Positions 1 through 7,476 of a DNA stretch of 64,000 nucleotides are shown here, in pieces. The notes under the pieces were generated by a model. It saw nothing but the letters and a program-made list of their open reading frames with translations, searched no databases and was not told the DNA's origin. Origin of the DNA: Phycisphaerales bacterium. GTDB lineage: Bacteria; Planctomycetota; Phycisphaerae; UBA1845. Made by a program: the position numbers and the translations under genes. The number at the start of each line of letters is the position of its first letter. The first letter of the stretch is position 1. The DNA lies in assembly GCA_020639095.1 (NCBI GenBank), contig JACKHH010000011.1, forward strand, positions 41,003-105,002. The letters are read 5' to 3'.

Positions 1-2
1 TT

Positions 3-869
3 CTGCTGATCGCGTTCGCGGCGCTGGGGGAGTATCCGGACATCAGCCTCGTGCCGTTCGATCTGACGGTGCCCGCAATTGAAGATTGCCCGCCCGCACC
101 CGGCAAACGCGTACGTCACCAACTCGACACTTGGCGGGGAACGGAAGTCTACCACTGTCTGTATTTGCCGGCGGATTGGCAGCCTGGGAAGCGTTACCCG
201 GTGATTGTGGAATACCCTGGCAACGGCCCGTACCACAACAAGTATGGCGATGTCTTTACCGGCAAAGTTGAGGATTGCAGCCTGGGGTTCGGCCTGAGCG
301 GTGGCAGCGGGTACATCTGGCTGACGTTGCCCTTCGTCAATGCAGCCGAGAAGCGGAACCAGTTGTATTGGTGGGGAGATGTCGATGCGACGGTGACATA
401 CTGCCGCCGGGCGGTCGCGATGGTGTGCGCCGAATTTGGCGGCGACGCGAATGCCGTCGTGCTGACCGGGTTCTCGCGCGGAGCCATCGCGTGCAACTAC
501 ATCGGGCTGCACGATGATGAGATCGCGAAGCTGTGGTGCGCGTTCATTCCGGACAGCCACTACGACGGCGTGCGCCAATGGGAATACGCGGAGAGCGACC
601 GGACATCGGCATTGCGGCGCTTGCAGCGACTGAACGGCAGACCGGTGCTCATTCTCCAGGAGAAGTCAATCGACGCGACCAGGAAGTACATCGCGGACAC
701 CGGCGTGGCCGGTGATTTCACCTACCAGGTCGTCCCCTACCGCAATCACAGCGACCGTTGGGTTTTGCAGGACGTGCCAGCGCGACAGTTCGCCCGCGAG
801 TGGCTAGCCGATGCCATCAAGAGGGTGCAGACGGGTGCCCCATCCCTTCACGGGGCGGGGTCACGATGA
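3..869 (+). CDS. alpha/beta-hydrolase-fold secreted or cytosolic esterase-like protein, 5' truncated by window edge
   Basis: The reading frame is open to the left edge, so the true start lies outside the window; a GTG at 51 is only an internal candidate. About 288 residues are visible. The strand-turn-helix GFSRG near position 474 is a classic nucleophile elbow (GxSxG) of serine hydrolases. YRNHSD near 745 is a good candidate for the catalytic His region. The preceding segment (PADWQPGKRYPVIVEYPGNG) resembles the entry to the fold in esterase D/PHB-depolymerase-like proteins. No substrate can be assigned. The visible part before residue 17 is hydrophobic and might be the end of a signal peptide, but this cannot be decided here. 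Confidence 0.8.
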   Translation: MLIAFAALGEYPDISLVPFDLTVPAIEDCPPAPGKRVRHQLDTWRGTEVYHCLYLPADWQPGKRYPVIVEYPGNGPYHNKYGDVFTGKVEDCSLGFGLSGGSGYIWLTLPFVNAAEKRNQLYWWGDVDATVTYCRRAVAMVCAEFGGDANAVVLTGFSRGAIACNYIGLHDDEIAKLWCAFIPDSHYDGVRQWEYAESDRTSALRRLQRLNGRPVLILQEKSIDATRKYIADTGVAGDFTYQVVPYRNHSDRWVLQDVPARQFAREWLADAIKRVQTGAPSLHGAGSR

Positions 870-878
870 TCCCGTGAT

Positions 879-946
879 AAATAGGTGACCGTCCCTATTT
901 GTTGTCTATTTGTTGTCCCTATTTGTTCCTATTTGTTCTATTTGTT
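879..946. repeat. RAYT-style palindrome followed by five short tandem repeats
   Basis: AAATAGG at 879-885 pairs with CCTATTT at 894-900, giving the AAATAGGTGAC..GTCCCTATTT motif commonly seen beside REP-associated tyrosine transposases. The right arm CTATTTGTT is then repeated to make five degenerate tandem units ending at 903, 914, 927, 937 and 946. No transposase is present nearby. The tandem expansion is read directly; the RAYT link is from general knowledge. Confidence 0.65.
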
Positions 947-998
947 ACAACGCCACTCTCGCGCATATTTCGGTTGTCGCGGAGTGTTCGGGATGTTG

Positions 999-1610
999 TC
1001 AGGTTGTCGTCATGGCGCACCCGCATTCTGGACAAACTCCAGACGTGTTGCCTGTCAGATCATAACCACAGTGAACACACTTGCCCGGAAATCTTGGGCG
1101 TCGGAACAAGTACGGGCCTAGCACATATCCAGCAGCTGCCCCAAAGAAGCCATTCACGCCGATAATACCAAGAAACAGTTTTGATTTGGCAATTGTACCG
1201 ACCGAGAGTAATTGCACCAAGCCTAATGCCGGCAAATTAAGGAAAATCCCGATTACCGGTAACGAGACTGCGAGCGAGCTACACCACAAACCTGCGACAA
1301 TACCGACCAGCGCGCCAAAGTTCTTTCTTGATCGAATCCTCGTTTGCAGTGCGCGCAGGCCGGACAGCAGGCCCAACGGACAAAACAGTTGCCCGAGCCA
1401 GTATAGAACCAAGTATAATTTGTACTGCCATGCACTTTTCGAGTCCATTTCTGATAGCCATCTGTCAATAAACAATAGATCTCGCTTCACCAGATATAGG
1501 GCTATCACAACGCAGACCCACAGTAACGCTAAAGCGGAATACAGGGCAAGAATTAACGCGCGGTTTCCGCGCGAGTTGCCGGCCAGTGTATTCAGAAGTC
1601 TCGATATCAT
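999..1610 (-). CDS. membrane protein with C-terminal zinc ribbon, downstream partner of RHS tip B
   Basis: A 203-residue protein with several hydrophobic segments (about residues 17-40, 65-85, 98-125 and 130-165) and a C-terminal zinc ribbon CVHCGYDLTGNTSGVCPECG. The same tail occurs in the protein at 59565-59969. The start ATG lies 3 bases after the stop of the upstream RHS fragment, so the two are almost certainly cotranscribed and probably translationally coupled. Base composition is lower in GC than the housekeeping genes. By position it is where an immunity gene stands behind a polymorphic-toxin tip, but zinc-ribbon membrane proteins also occur alone in this window, so that role is inference only. 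Confidence 0.8.
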   Translation of the reverse strand: MISRLLNTLAGNSRGNRALILALYSALALLWVCVVIALYLVKRDLLFIDRWLSEMDSKSAWQYKLYLVLYWLGQLFCPLGLLSGLRALQTRIRSRKNFGALVGIVAGLWCSSLAVSLPVIGIFLNLPALGLVQLLSVGTIAKSKLFLGIIGVNGFFGAAAGYVLGPYLFRRPRFPGKCVHCGYDLTGNTSGVCPECGCAMTTT

Positions 1611-1613
1611 TGG

Positions 1614-2918
1614 TTAGTGTGTCGCACAACCAGCCACAAGGCAATCGTAATGGCAATGAGTGAACCACCAGCAGTAGGGGATGTACCATGGCTTTTTGAC
1701 CGTAAAGCGCATAAGGCAACCCCTGCGACAGTTGTTCATTGGGCTATCTGGCACGGTGCGGCACACTATGAACTCTGCAAAATGATTCGGCAAATAGAAC
1801 CAGCAATTGGCGGAAGTACATCCCGGGTTGGCGTCCATTGGGGTATTACAGGCAGCGGTTACTGCGAACAGTGATTTGAGTCCCATCGCGTCAGAGAAGT
1901 TCACAGGATTGCTTTCCACATACAAGTAAAGAGACAATCCATCCTGGTATCCAGACTCGAATGTGGGTTCCGATACCAGCGGATCGCGTTGCATGAACCG
2001 CCTCGCCGTCGGCGCGTATTGCTGTGCGCGGTTCTTGTACGAGGCGAGTTCGGCATCAAGTACGAGCCCCTGATGCCCGAACAGATTCCCGCGTCGGGTG
2101 TGCGTTGCCGCCGGTATACGTTGCAGCGTGGTGTCGGTGTCGAGGGTCGCAAGGTAGTTGCTGATCGCGGTATAGTCATCGACATCGATGTCGCGATCGG
2201 CGTTGGCGTCGAGGCGTTTGCAGTCGCCGGATGCGCCGTCGTAGTCGCCCCAGCAGGTGCCGCCTGATGTACCGGCTGCGATGTCGTCGGCGTCCACGTC
2301 GCCATCGTCGTCGAAGTCGAAGGGGTGGACTGCGACGTGGGCTTCGAGTTCGCCGTAGGGGCTGTACCAGTAGCGTTCGACGACCCGGCCGGTAAGGTCG
2401 GTCAGCGCCGTCACGTTCCAGTCCTTCACGCTTCCGCCTTGGGCGCGTTCAGCCTGATGCGCGTACAGCCGGCCGAGGTCTTGCACTCGCATGCCGACGA
2501 CTTCGTCGATGTAGCGCGTGCCGTGGTACACCTGAAGCTCCACGTTGTTCGAGCCGTCCCGCGTCTCGATGATCTGGCTCCCATTGTAAAGATACACCGT
2601 GGTGCCATCGAGATCACCCGAATTTGTCACAACTTTCCGGATTCTACGCCCCAGACCGTCGAATTCCGCCTCCTGGATGACCACGTCGCTGTCCTCCAGC
2701 GTGGCCTTGACCAGACGGTTCCAGGGGTCGTAGATGTACTTGTATGAGCCGTCGAAGGTGAGATTGCCGGCATCGTCGTGCGTGGGCGTGATCGACGTCC
2801 TGCCGAAGGCGCTGGAGATTACCAAATCGTCGCCCACGTCGTCGATGTCGTCGTCGGCGTTGTTGTCGTAGCCGACCTTGAGGGCCTCGAACTTGGCCTG
2901 CTCACCGGCCAGCGTCAC
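1614..2918 (-). CDS. RHS-repeat core fragment with embedded dockerin-like repeat and Cys-rich tip (cassette B), 5' truncated
   Basis: About 434 residues from the GTG at 2918. The frame is open upstream to 3047, where a TAA stops it, and no good start exists there, so this is a truncated piece of a much longer RHS protein. YD-type repeats (YDPWNRLVKATL, FDGLGRRIRKV) lead to the RHS-associated core (FGHQGLVLDAELASYKNRAQQYAPTARRFMQRDPL...NPVNFSDAMGL, split here). Between SPYGELEAHVAVHP and RRGNLFGHQG lies a two-loop dockerin-like insert (DFDDDGDVDADD and DANADRDIDVDD). After the core comes a unique tip of about 85 residues rich in Cys and Trp. The core is nearly identical to the cassette at 4479-5448. 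It could be expressed or a remnant; the intact, in-frame tip with its coupled neighbour argues for function. Confidence 0.8.
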   Translation of the reverse strand: MTLAGEQAKFEALKVGYDNNADDDIDDVGDDLVISSAFGRTSITPTHDDAGNLTFDGSYKYIYDPWNRLVKATLEDSDVVIQEAEFDGLGRRIRKVVTNSGDLDGTTVYLYNGSQIIETRDGSNNVELQVYHGTRYIDEVVGMRVQDLGRLYAHQAERAQGGSVKDWNVTALTDLTGRVVERYWYSPYGELEAHVAVHPFDFDDDGDVDADDIAAGTSGGTCWGDYDGASGDCKRLDANADRDIDVDDYTAISNYLATLDTDTTLQRIPAATHTRRGNLFGHQGLVLDAELASYKNRAQQYAPTARRFMQRDPLVSEPTFESGYQDGLSLYLYVESNPVNFSDAMGLKSLFAVTAACNTPMDANPGCTSANCWFYLPNHFAEFIVCRTVPDSPMNNCRRGCLMRFTVKKPWYIPYCWWFTHCHYDCLVAGCATH

Positions 2919-3053
2919 ACCGCCATAAGCTACGGCCGATACCTCAGTGGTGGTGAACTCCTGCGTGCCCTCGACCCAGACATCGGCTTCGTCGCCACCG
3001 GTAACCTTGACCTTTACCGCGTAGGGCGAACTGGATGTGTTGAAGGATTAGTT

Positions 3054-3159
3054 ATTACTCCGACACAGAAGATCTGGACACTATTAGTTTTTGGGATGCC
3101 GATCTTCACCACCCTGCGAGCATTATAAGTGTTCATTCATTCGGTGCCGGAGTAGTAAT
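3054..3159. other. RHS cassette boundary with imperfect inverted repeat
   Basis: ATTACTCCGACAC at 3054-3066 is roughly inverted as GTGCCGGAGTAGTAAT at 3144-3159. The RHS reading frame is interrupted just beside it at 3048-3050. The segment holds no gene and is probably a recombination junction between cassettes. The repeat is imperfect. Confidence 0.35.
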
Positions 3160-3183
3160 TGACAAAGAAGCCTGAAGTTATTC

Positions 3184-3567
3184 TTAGAGTTCCGCGCCAC
3201 AGGAAGGACATCTCGCCTCGCCGAGATTACTAAGGACGTGTCCGCATGTCGCACAGATTGTCCGTCTTTCGCCGAAGTATCGACGTACTAAGCAATGATA
3301 CACGCCAATTGCGACAATCAGTGCCGGCGCAGATATCATCCAATGGAAACCGCGACACCAGACCCAGCCATAGGGATTAAATGAGTAACCGGTCAAATTC
3401 TCAATGTAACTGACTACCTGGAAATACAACTCACCCAAGTATTTATACGAGTAGCCCCACCCAGAATAACTACCTGAATTAAGAACCATATGCGCGGCCA
3501 GCCCCGCGGCAGTGCTCACCAGAAGGGAAAGCCCAATCTTTGTGTTTCTTATATTCGAGTTCCGCAT
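3184..3567 (-). CDS. small membrane protein with C-terminal zinc ribbon (second of a coupled pair)
   Basis: 127 residues from the ATG at 3567; a longer version from 3612 would overlap its upstream neighbour by 64 bases. There are three hydrophobic stretches (near residues 12-28, 50-60 and 75-95) and a C-terminal ribbon CATCGHVLSNLGEARCPSCG. It overlaps the stop of the upstream zinc-ribbon gene by 19 bases, so the two are coupled. It lies between RHS cassettes A and B. Its function is unknown. It may be an accessory or immunity-like partner of cassette A, inferred from position only. Confidence 0.7.
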   Translation of the reverse strand: MRNSNIRNTKIGLSLLVSTAAGLAAHMVLNSGSYSGWGYSYKYLGELYFQVVSYIENLTGYSFNPYGWVWCRGFHWMISAPALIVAIGVYHCLVRRYFGERRTICATCGHVLSNLGEARCPSCGAEL

Positions 3568-3923
3568 TCTGGACACCGAGGCGTCTGTAATCCACGAAGA
3601 GAGTAACCACACTTACGGCAGCAAGGATACCCGAATGACTTGGTACAGAATGCAAACCGATGATAAACTAGCAGCGAAATGACAACAGGAATGGCGAAAC
3701 AGACAGAGTCTTCAAGATACATTGCGAATTCCTGTTGCCATGAAGGTGCATTTGGATCCTCACAACAGAGTCCACAAATAGAACAAACAGAATCGAGAAT
3801 ATGAGTCAAAGCAACATGGGTCGAACTTGGAATGGCACGAGTAACCATCTCATAACAGAATAATCCGATGGTACACGCCGCGAGAATTTGGACGAGTTTT
3901 CGAAACATTGGGCCTATTTCCAT
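3549..3923 (-). CDS. small membrane protein with C-terminal zinc ribbon (first of a coupled pair)
   Basis: 124 residues. The ATG at 3923 is preferred because AAGG lies about 8 bases upstream; ATGs at 3938 and 3908 are alternatives. It has an N-terminal membrane segment, a Cys-bearing loop (SVCSICGLCCED) and a second membrane segment near residue 80. It ends in the ribbon CCRKCGYSLRGLQTPRCPECG. It follows the cassette A tip after about 230 bases and overlaps the next zinc-ribbon gene. No catalytic motif is visible. Confidence 0.7.
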   Translation of the reverse strand: MEIGPMFRKLVQILAACTIGLFCYEMVTRAIPSSTHVALTHILDSVCSICGLCCEDPNAPSWQQEFAMYLEDSVCFAIPVVISLLVYHRFAFCTKSFGYPCCRKCGYSLRGLQTPRCPECGTRI

Positions 3924-4155
3924 TGCAAACCTTAGCAAAACAACCTCGGGGCTTTCCTTAGGCCTGCAATCTGGTAGTTATCGCACTCTTCAGCAAGTTA
4001 GCCGTCCGCCTATTGACCGCTCACCCTAATGTTGTGTGCGAACTCAATACCACCTCTTGCGAATTCTTATCGGCGACCAATGAACAAAGCCATAGCATCC
4101 CGGATATTCCACAAAGTGTGGATGGGCTACGTTTGCTGAGAGCTCCCTGATCGAA

Positions 4156-4428
4156 TTACTGACACCAGCACGGCAATCCTCTGTCTCCTTTGCTTTTTCG
4201 GCAGTCCTTCAAATCCTTCGAGTACTTCTCATATTGATCAAGTACTTCGTTGTATCGATCGTTAATCTCGGCGTCGTTGCGATGTGGACGTAGGCAATCA
4301 AGCTCTGCCTTCCGGCTATTCTTCTCCGTTCGGGCCCGAAAGCACGCGTCACAACACTGCGGCCCCTGTCCTGCACCGGCACTTCCTCCTCCCGATCCGG
4401 AACCTGGACCACATTTTGCTGATCGCAT
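4156..4428 (-). CDS. distal part of RHS tip A in the -1 frame
   Basis: This frame is open from the poly-A tract at 4501-4493 down to the stop at 4156; the first ATG in it is at 4428. Read with one extra A in the tract, the RHS cassette A continues straight into this frame: a Cys-containing linker, a Gly/Ser-rich stretch, QCCDACFRAR, then a charged helical segment and a terminal PCWCQ. Cys density and composition match the upstream tip, which supports a single original protein. It could instead be translated separately from 4428, but no strong ribosome binding site is seen. Confidence 0.55.
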   Translation of the reverse strand: MRSAKCGPGSGSGGGSAGAGQGPQCCDACFRARTEKNSRKAELDCLRPHRNDAEINDRYNEVLDQYEKYSKDLKDCRKSKGDRGLPCWCQ

Positions 4429-4478
4429 ACTAGGACCGGCGTTGGGGTTCCTCGCACCGCAGCCACTGTTGTTGGACT

Positions 4479-5513
4479 CTATGTCAGATTTATTTTTTTT
4501 TCATGTTTACAAAGGCAACGCCGTACGATGTCCGAATTGCTCTCGCTGTCGTCGCATCCGCCGGTTGGATCGGCATCCTCCCATTTATCTGGATTCTCAC
4601 AGATGGCAACCCCCCCTTCTCCATCGCAGCCTGTGCATGCCCAAATGTCACCAGACCATCCGCAACCGCTCCCGGCAAAGAACTCTGCGCAATTAACGCG
4701 CCCGCTGGGATCTCTATAGGTGTACGGGTTGTTGCGTGAGCACCCATACAAGCTCATCCCATCTTGATATCCATATTCCGCAATAGTACGAAACGCCAAC
4801 GGATCCTTCTGCATGAATCGCTTCGCCGCCGGCGCATACTGCCGCGCGCGGTTCTGATATGACGCCACTTCGGCGTCAAGGACAAGCCCTTGGTGCCCGA
4901 ACAGATTCCCACGTCGGCTGTGGGTTGCCGCCGGGATGCGTTGCAGCGTCGTATCGGTGTCGAGGGTCGCGAGGTAGTTGCTGATGATGGTGTAGTCATC
5001 GGCGTCGATGTCACGATCGCCATTGGCGTCGAGGCGTTTGCAGTCGCCGGATGCGCCGTCGTAGTCGCCCCAACAGGTGCCGCCGCTGGTACCGGCTGCG
5101 ATGTCGTCGGCGTCCACGTCGCCGTCATCGTCGAAGTCGAAGGGGTGCACCGCGACGTGGGCTTCGAGTTCGCCGTAGGGGCTGTACCAATACTGTTCAA
5201 CGACCCGGCCGGTGAGGTCGGTCAGGGCTGTCACGTTCCAGTTCGCGTCCTGATGCGCGTACAACCGGCCGAGGTCTGCAACCCGCATGCCGACGACCTC
5301 GTCGATGTAGCGCGTGCCGTGGTACACCTGAAGCTCCACGTTGTTCGAGCCGTCCCGCGTCTCGATGATCTGGTTCCCATTGTAAAGATACACCCTGGTC
5401 CCATCGAGATCACCCGAATTCGTCACCACTTCCCGGATTCTACGCCCTCTCCAACTCGTGACAGGCGCAATACCACCGGATCGCCGCACCGCCGTGCGAC
5501 ACCCGCATGCCAA
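4479..5513 (-). CDS. RHS core fragment with dockerin-like insert and Cys-rich tip (cassette A), frameshifted
   Basis: Homology to cassette B runs from about 5448 (GRRIREVVTNSGDLDG) to about 4790 and stops sharply at the 5' side; the first 22 residues of the open frame are unrelated. The core again carries the two dockerin-like loops (FDFDDDGDVDADD, DANGDRDIDADD) and the RHS core ending NPYTYRDPSGR. The following tip is different from B and Cys-rich (CAEFFAGSGCGWSG, ACTGCDGEGGVAIC, VRRCLCKHEKK). The frame ends just after a run of nine A residues (plus-strand T 4493-4501). A one-base shift there opens the frame used at 4156-4428. Cassette B has eight more residues than A just after RLYAHQ. Confidence 0.75.
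   Translation of the reverse strand: MACGCRTAVRRSGGIAPVTSWRGRRIREVVTNSGDLDGTRVYLYNGNQIIETRDGSNNVELQVYHGTRYIDEVVGMRVADLGRLYAHQDANWNVTALTDLTGRVVEQYWYSPYGELEAHVAVHPFDFDDDGDVDADDIAAGTSGGTCWGDYDGASGDCKRLDANGDRDIDADDYTIISNYLATLDTDTTLQRIPAATHSRRGNLFGHQGLVLDAEVASYQNRARQYAPAAKRFMQKDPLAFRTIAEYGYQDGMSLYGCSRNNPYTYRDPSGRVNCAEFFAGSGCGWSGDIWACTGCDGEGGVAICENPDKWEDADPTGGCDDSESNSDIVRRCLCKHEKKINLT
4493..4501 (-). other. nine-A homopolymer at the frameshift in RHS tip A
   Basis: On the minus strand the codons read GAA AAA AAA ATA and soon reach TAG at 4481-4479. Slipping back one base gives GAA AAA AAA AAT AAA and joins the open frame through to 4156. The A AAA AAA heptamer is a classic slippery sequence for -1 frameshifting, and long A tracts are also phase-variable or prone to sequencing error. 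The sequence alone cannot separate these. Confidence 0.6.
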
Positions 5514-5678
5514 ACATGCCCTTATCCCAATGATGATTCTTGACAGCGCAACCTGACCTGGCTATCAGGGCGACAGGCGATTGACATTGGCGCGGTTCCT
5601 GCGCCCGGTTTGGTCGCAGGCTTTCTTCACCTCTTCGCCTCGTTTGTGAATCGCGCCGACAATTTGGAGGACCGACCG

Positions 5679-7427
5679 ATGACGCGTGCAGCCGTGGGGA
5701 TCGTTTCGCAGGTGGGTGGCGGGATCGCTGGTTTGGATTGGGCGATCGTCGCGGTCTTTCTGTTGGTCTGCACCGTATTCGCGATCGTTCAACGCGGCAG
5801 GCAGGACGGGGTTCGCGATTTCTTCCTCGGCGCGAAGAACCTCCCCTGGATCGTGGTGTGCTGCTCGCTCATCGCGACCGAGATCAGTGCAGCCAGCTTC
5901 GTCGGCGTGCCGGTGTCGGCGTTCGGGGGCTCGCTGACGTATCTGCAACTTGCGATCGGCGCGATTCTCGCCCGCTTCATCATCGGATACCTCTTCATCC
6001 CCGCGTTTTACGAGCAAGAGCTGTCGAGCCCGTACCACTACATCGGGTCACGGCTAGGCTTGGGGGCGGAGCGGATGACCCGCGGTTTGTTCGTGGTGGG
6101 CACCGTGCTCGGACAAGCCGTGCGCGTGTTCATCGTCGCGGTGGCGATCATGATCATCACCGGCGTCAATGTCGAGTGGACGATCTTCATCATCGTGGTG
6201 TTCGCGGCGCTGTGGACGGTGATCGGCGGTATCCGCGCGGTGGTCTGGACGGACGTTATCGCCCTGCTCGCGATCGTGGTAGCGGGCGTAGCGGCTGCTG
6301 TTTTCGTCATTGGCAAAACGCAGGGCGGGCTCGGCGAAATCTTCAAGCAGGCAGCCGACGCGCGCAAGCTCGTGTTCTTCGAGTTCAGTACGGACCTGGC
6401 GATCGCGTACACGATCTGGACGGGTATCTTCGGGAGCACTTTCAACACGCTCGCGTCGCACGGCGTGGATCACATGAACGCGCAGCGCATCTTCTGCTGC
6501 CGCTCGGCGCGCGATGCCCGGCTGGCGATGCTCTGGAGCGCACTCAGCCAGCTCTTCGTGTTGCTGCTCATCGTCGTCGGGCTCGGGTTGTTCGCGTACT
6601 ACGGCCAGCACCCCGAGCAGCTTGAGGTGCAGGGCTACGCGTCGGGTGTCGATCAGATCTTCCCGATCTTCATCGCCTCGGTGATGCCGACCGGTTTGAA
6701 GGGGCTGCTCGTCGTGGGCCTGCTGGCTGCGGCGATCTCCAGTCTCGACTCGTCGCTCTCCGCCCTGTCGCACGTCACCTCACGCACGCTCTACAAAGAG
6801 TCGCAGGAGACGAGCGAGACCGACGGCAAAGCACGGGTCGCCCAGGCGCAGCTCATCACCGTGCTCTGGGCGGTCGTGCTCGGGTTGATCGCGCTCTACT
6901 TCCGGTCGATCGTGCTCTTCGACATCGTCATCGGCACCGCGCTCAAGCTGACGAGCTTCACCTACGGCGCGCTGCTCGGCGCGATGCTGCTCGCGCTCAT
7001 GTTGAAAAAGCGCGACGGTCGCGGCCTGCTCTTCGCCGTGCCCATCGCGGTGCTCACGGCATTTGGGATGGGCATGAGTCCGTCGGGGTGGACAAATTGG
7101 GTCGTGGTGGCGGGTGTGAGCCTGGTGCTGGTGAGCTGGCTGTACTCGATGTCGCACGAAGTGGAGCAGTTGCTGACGATCGAGGACGACCGGCGCTATA
7201 TTCGCCGCGCGTGGTACCTGCTGCTCGCCGAGTTTCCACGGACGGTCTGGATTCTCGCGGGCGTCGCGCTGGTGGTGAGCGTACACTTCTATGGCTTGGA
7301 CGCGTTGGCGGGTGAGGACGGTGCCGGCGAAATCGCGTGGCCCTGGTACCTTCCGGTAGGGACAGGTGTCACGGTCGCATTGGGGTATCTACTTAGCCGC
7401 CCACGACTAGAGCAGCATGCGGCGTAG
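5679..7427 (+). CDS. sodium:solute symporter (SSS family)
   Basis: 582 residues from the ATG at 5679, chosen over the longer frame from 5610 because GGAGG sits about 8 bases upstream. The protein has some 13 hydrophobic helices. It begins GLDWAIVAVFLLVC and includes RDFFLGAKNLPWIVVCCSLIATEISAASF, the typical SSS first-two-helix region with its unwound segment. QELSSPYHYIGSRLG and AISSLDSSLSALSHV match family motifs. Homologues import sugars, sialic acid, proline or other solutes with sodium. The next genes are a glycosyltransferase and a sugar-kinase-like protein, which hints at a sugar, but the substrate is not determinable. Confidence 0.9.
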   Translation: MTRAAVGIVSQVGGGIAGLDWAIVAVFLLVCTVFAIVQRGRQDGVRDFFLGAKNLPWIVVCCSLIATEISAASFVGVPVSAFGGSLTYLQLAIGAILARFIIGYLFIPAFYEQELSSPYHYIGSRLGLGAERMTRGLFVVGTVLGQAVRVFIVAVAIMIITGVNVEWTIFIIVVFAALWTVIGGIRAVVWTDVIALLAIVVAGVAAAVFVIGKTQGGLGEIFKQAADARKLVFFEFSTDLAIAYTIWTGIFGSTFNTLASHGVDHMNAQRIFCCRSARDARLAMLWSALSQLFVLLLIVVGLGLFAYYGQHPEQLEVQGYASGVDQIFPIFIASVMPTGLKGLLVVGLLAAAISSLDSSLSALSHVTSRTLYKESQETSETDGKARVAQAQLITVLWAVVLGLIALYFRSIVLFDIVIGTALKLTSFTYGALLGAMLLALMLKKRDGRGLLFAVPIAVLTAFGMGMSPSGWTNWVVVAGVSLVLVSWLYSMSHEVEQLLTIEDDRRYIRRAWYLLLAEFPRTVWILAGVALVVSVHFYGLDALAGEDGAGEIAWPWYLPVGTGVTVALGYLLSRPRLEQHAA

Positions 7428-7439
7428 GATGAATCAGGG

Positions 7440-7467
7440 TTGTCACCAAGTCGCACAACTGTAAAAT
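7440..7467 (+). promoter_or_regulatory. candidate sigma-70-type promoter
   Basis: TTGTCA at 7440-7445 and TAAAAT at 7462-7467 are separated by 16 bases. The following ATG at 7477 is only 10 bases past the -10 box, so a transcript from here would have almost no leader. Confidence 0.4.
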
Positions 7468-7476
7468 CAAGAGACT

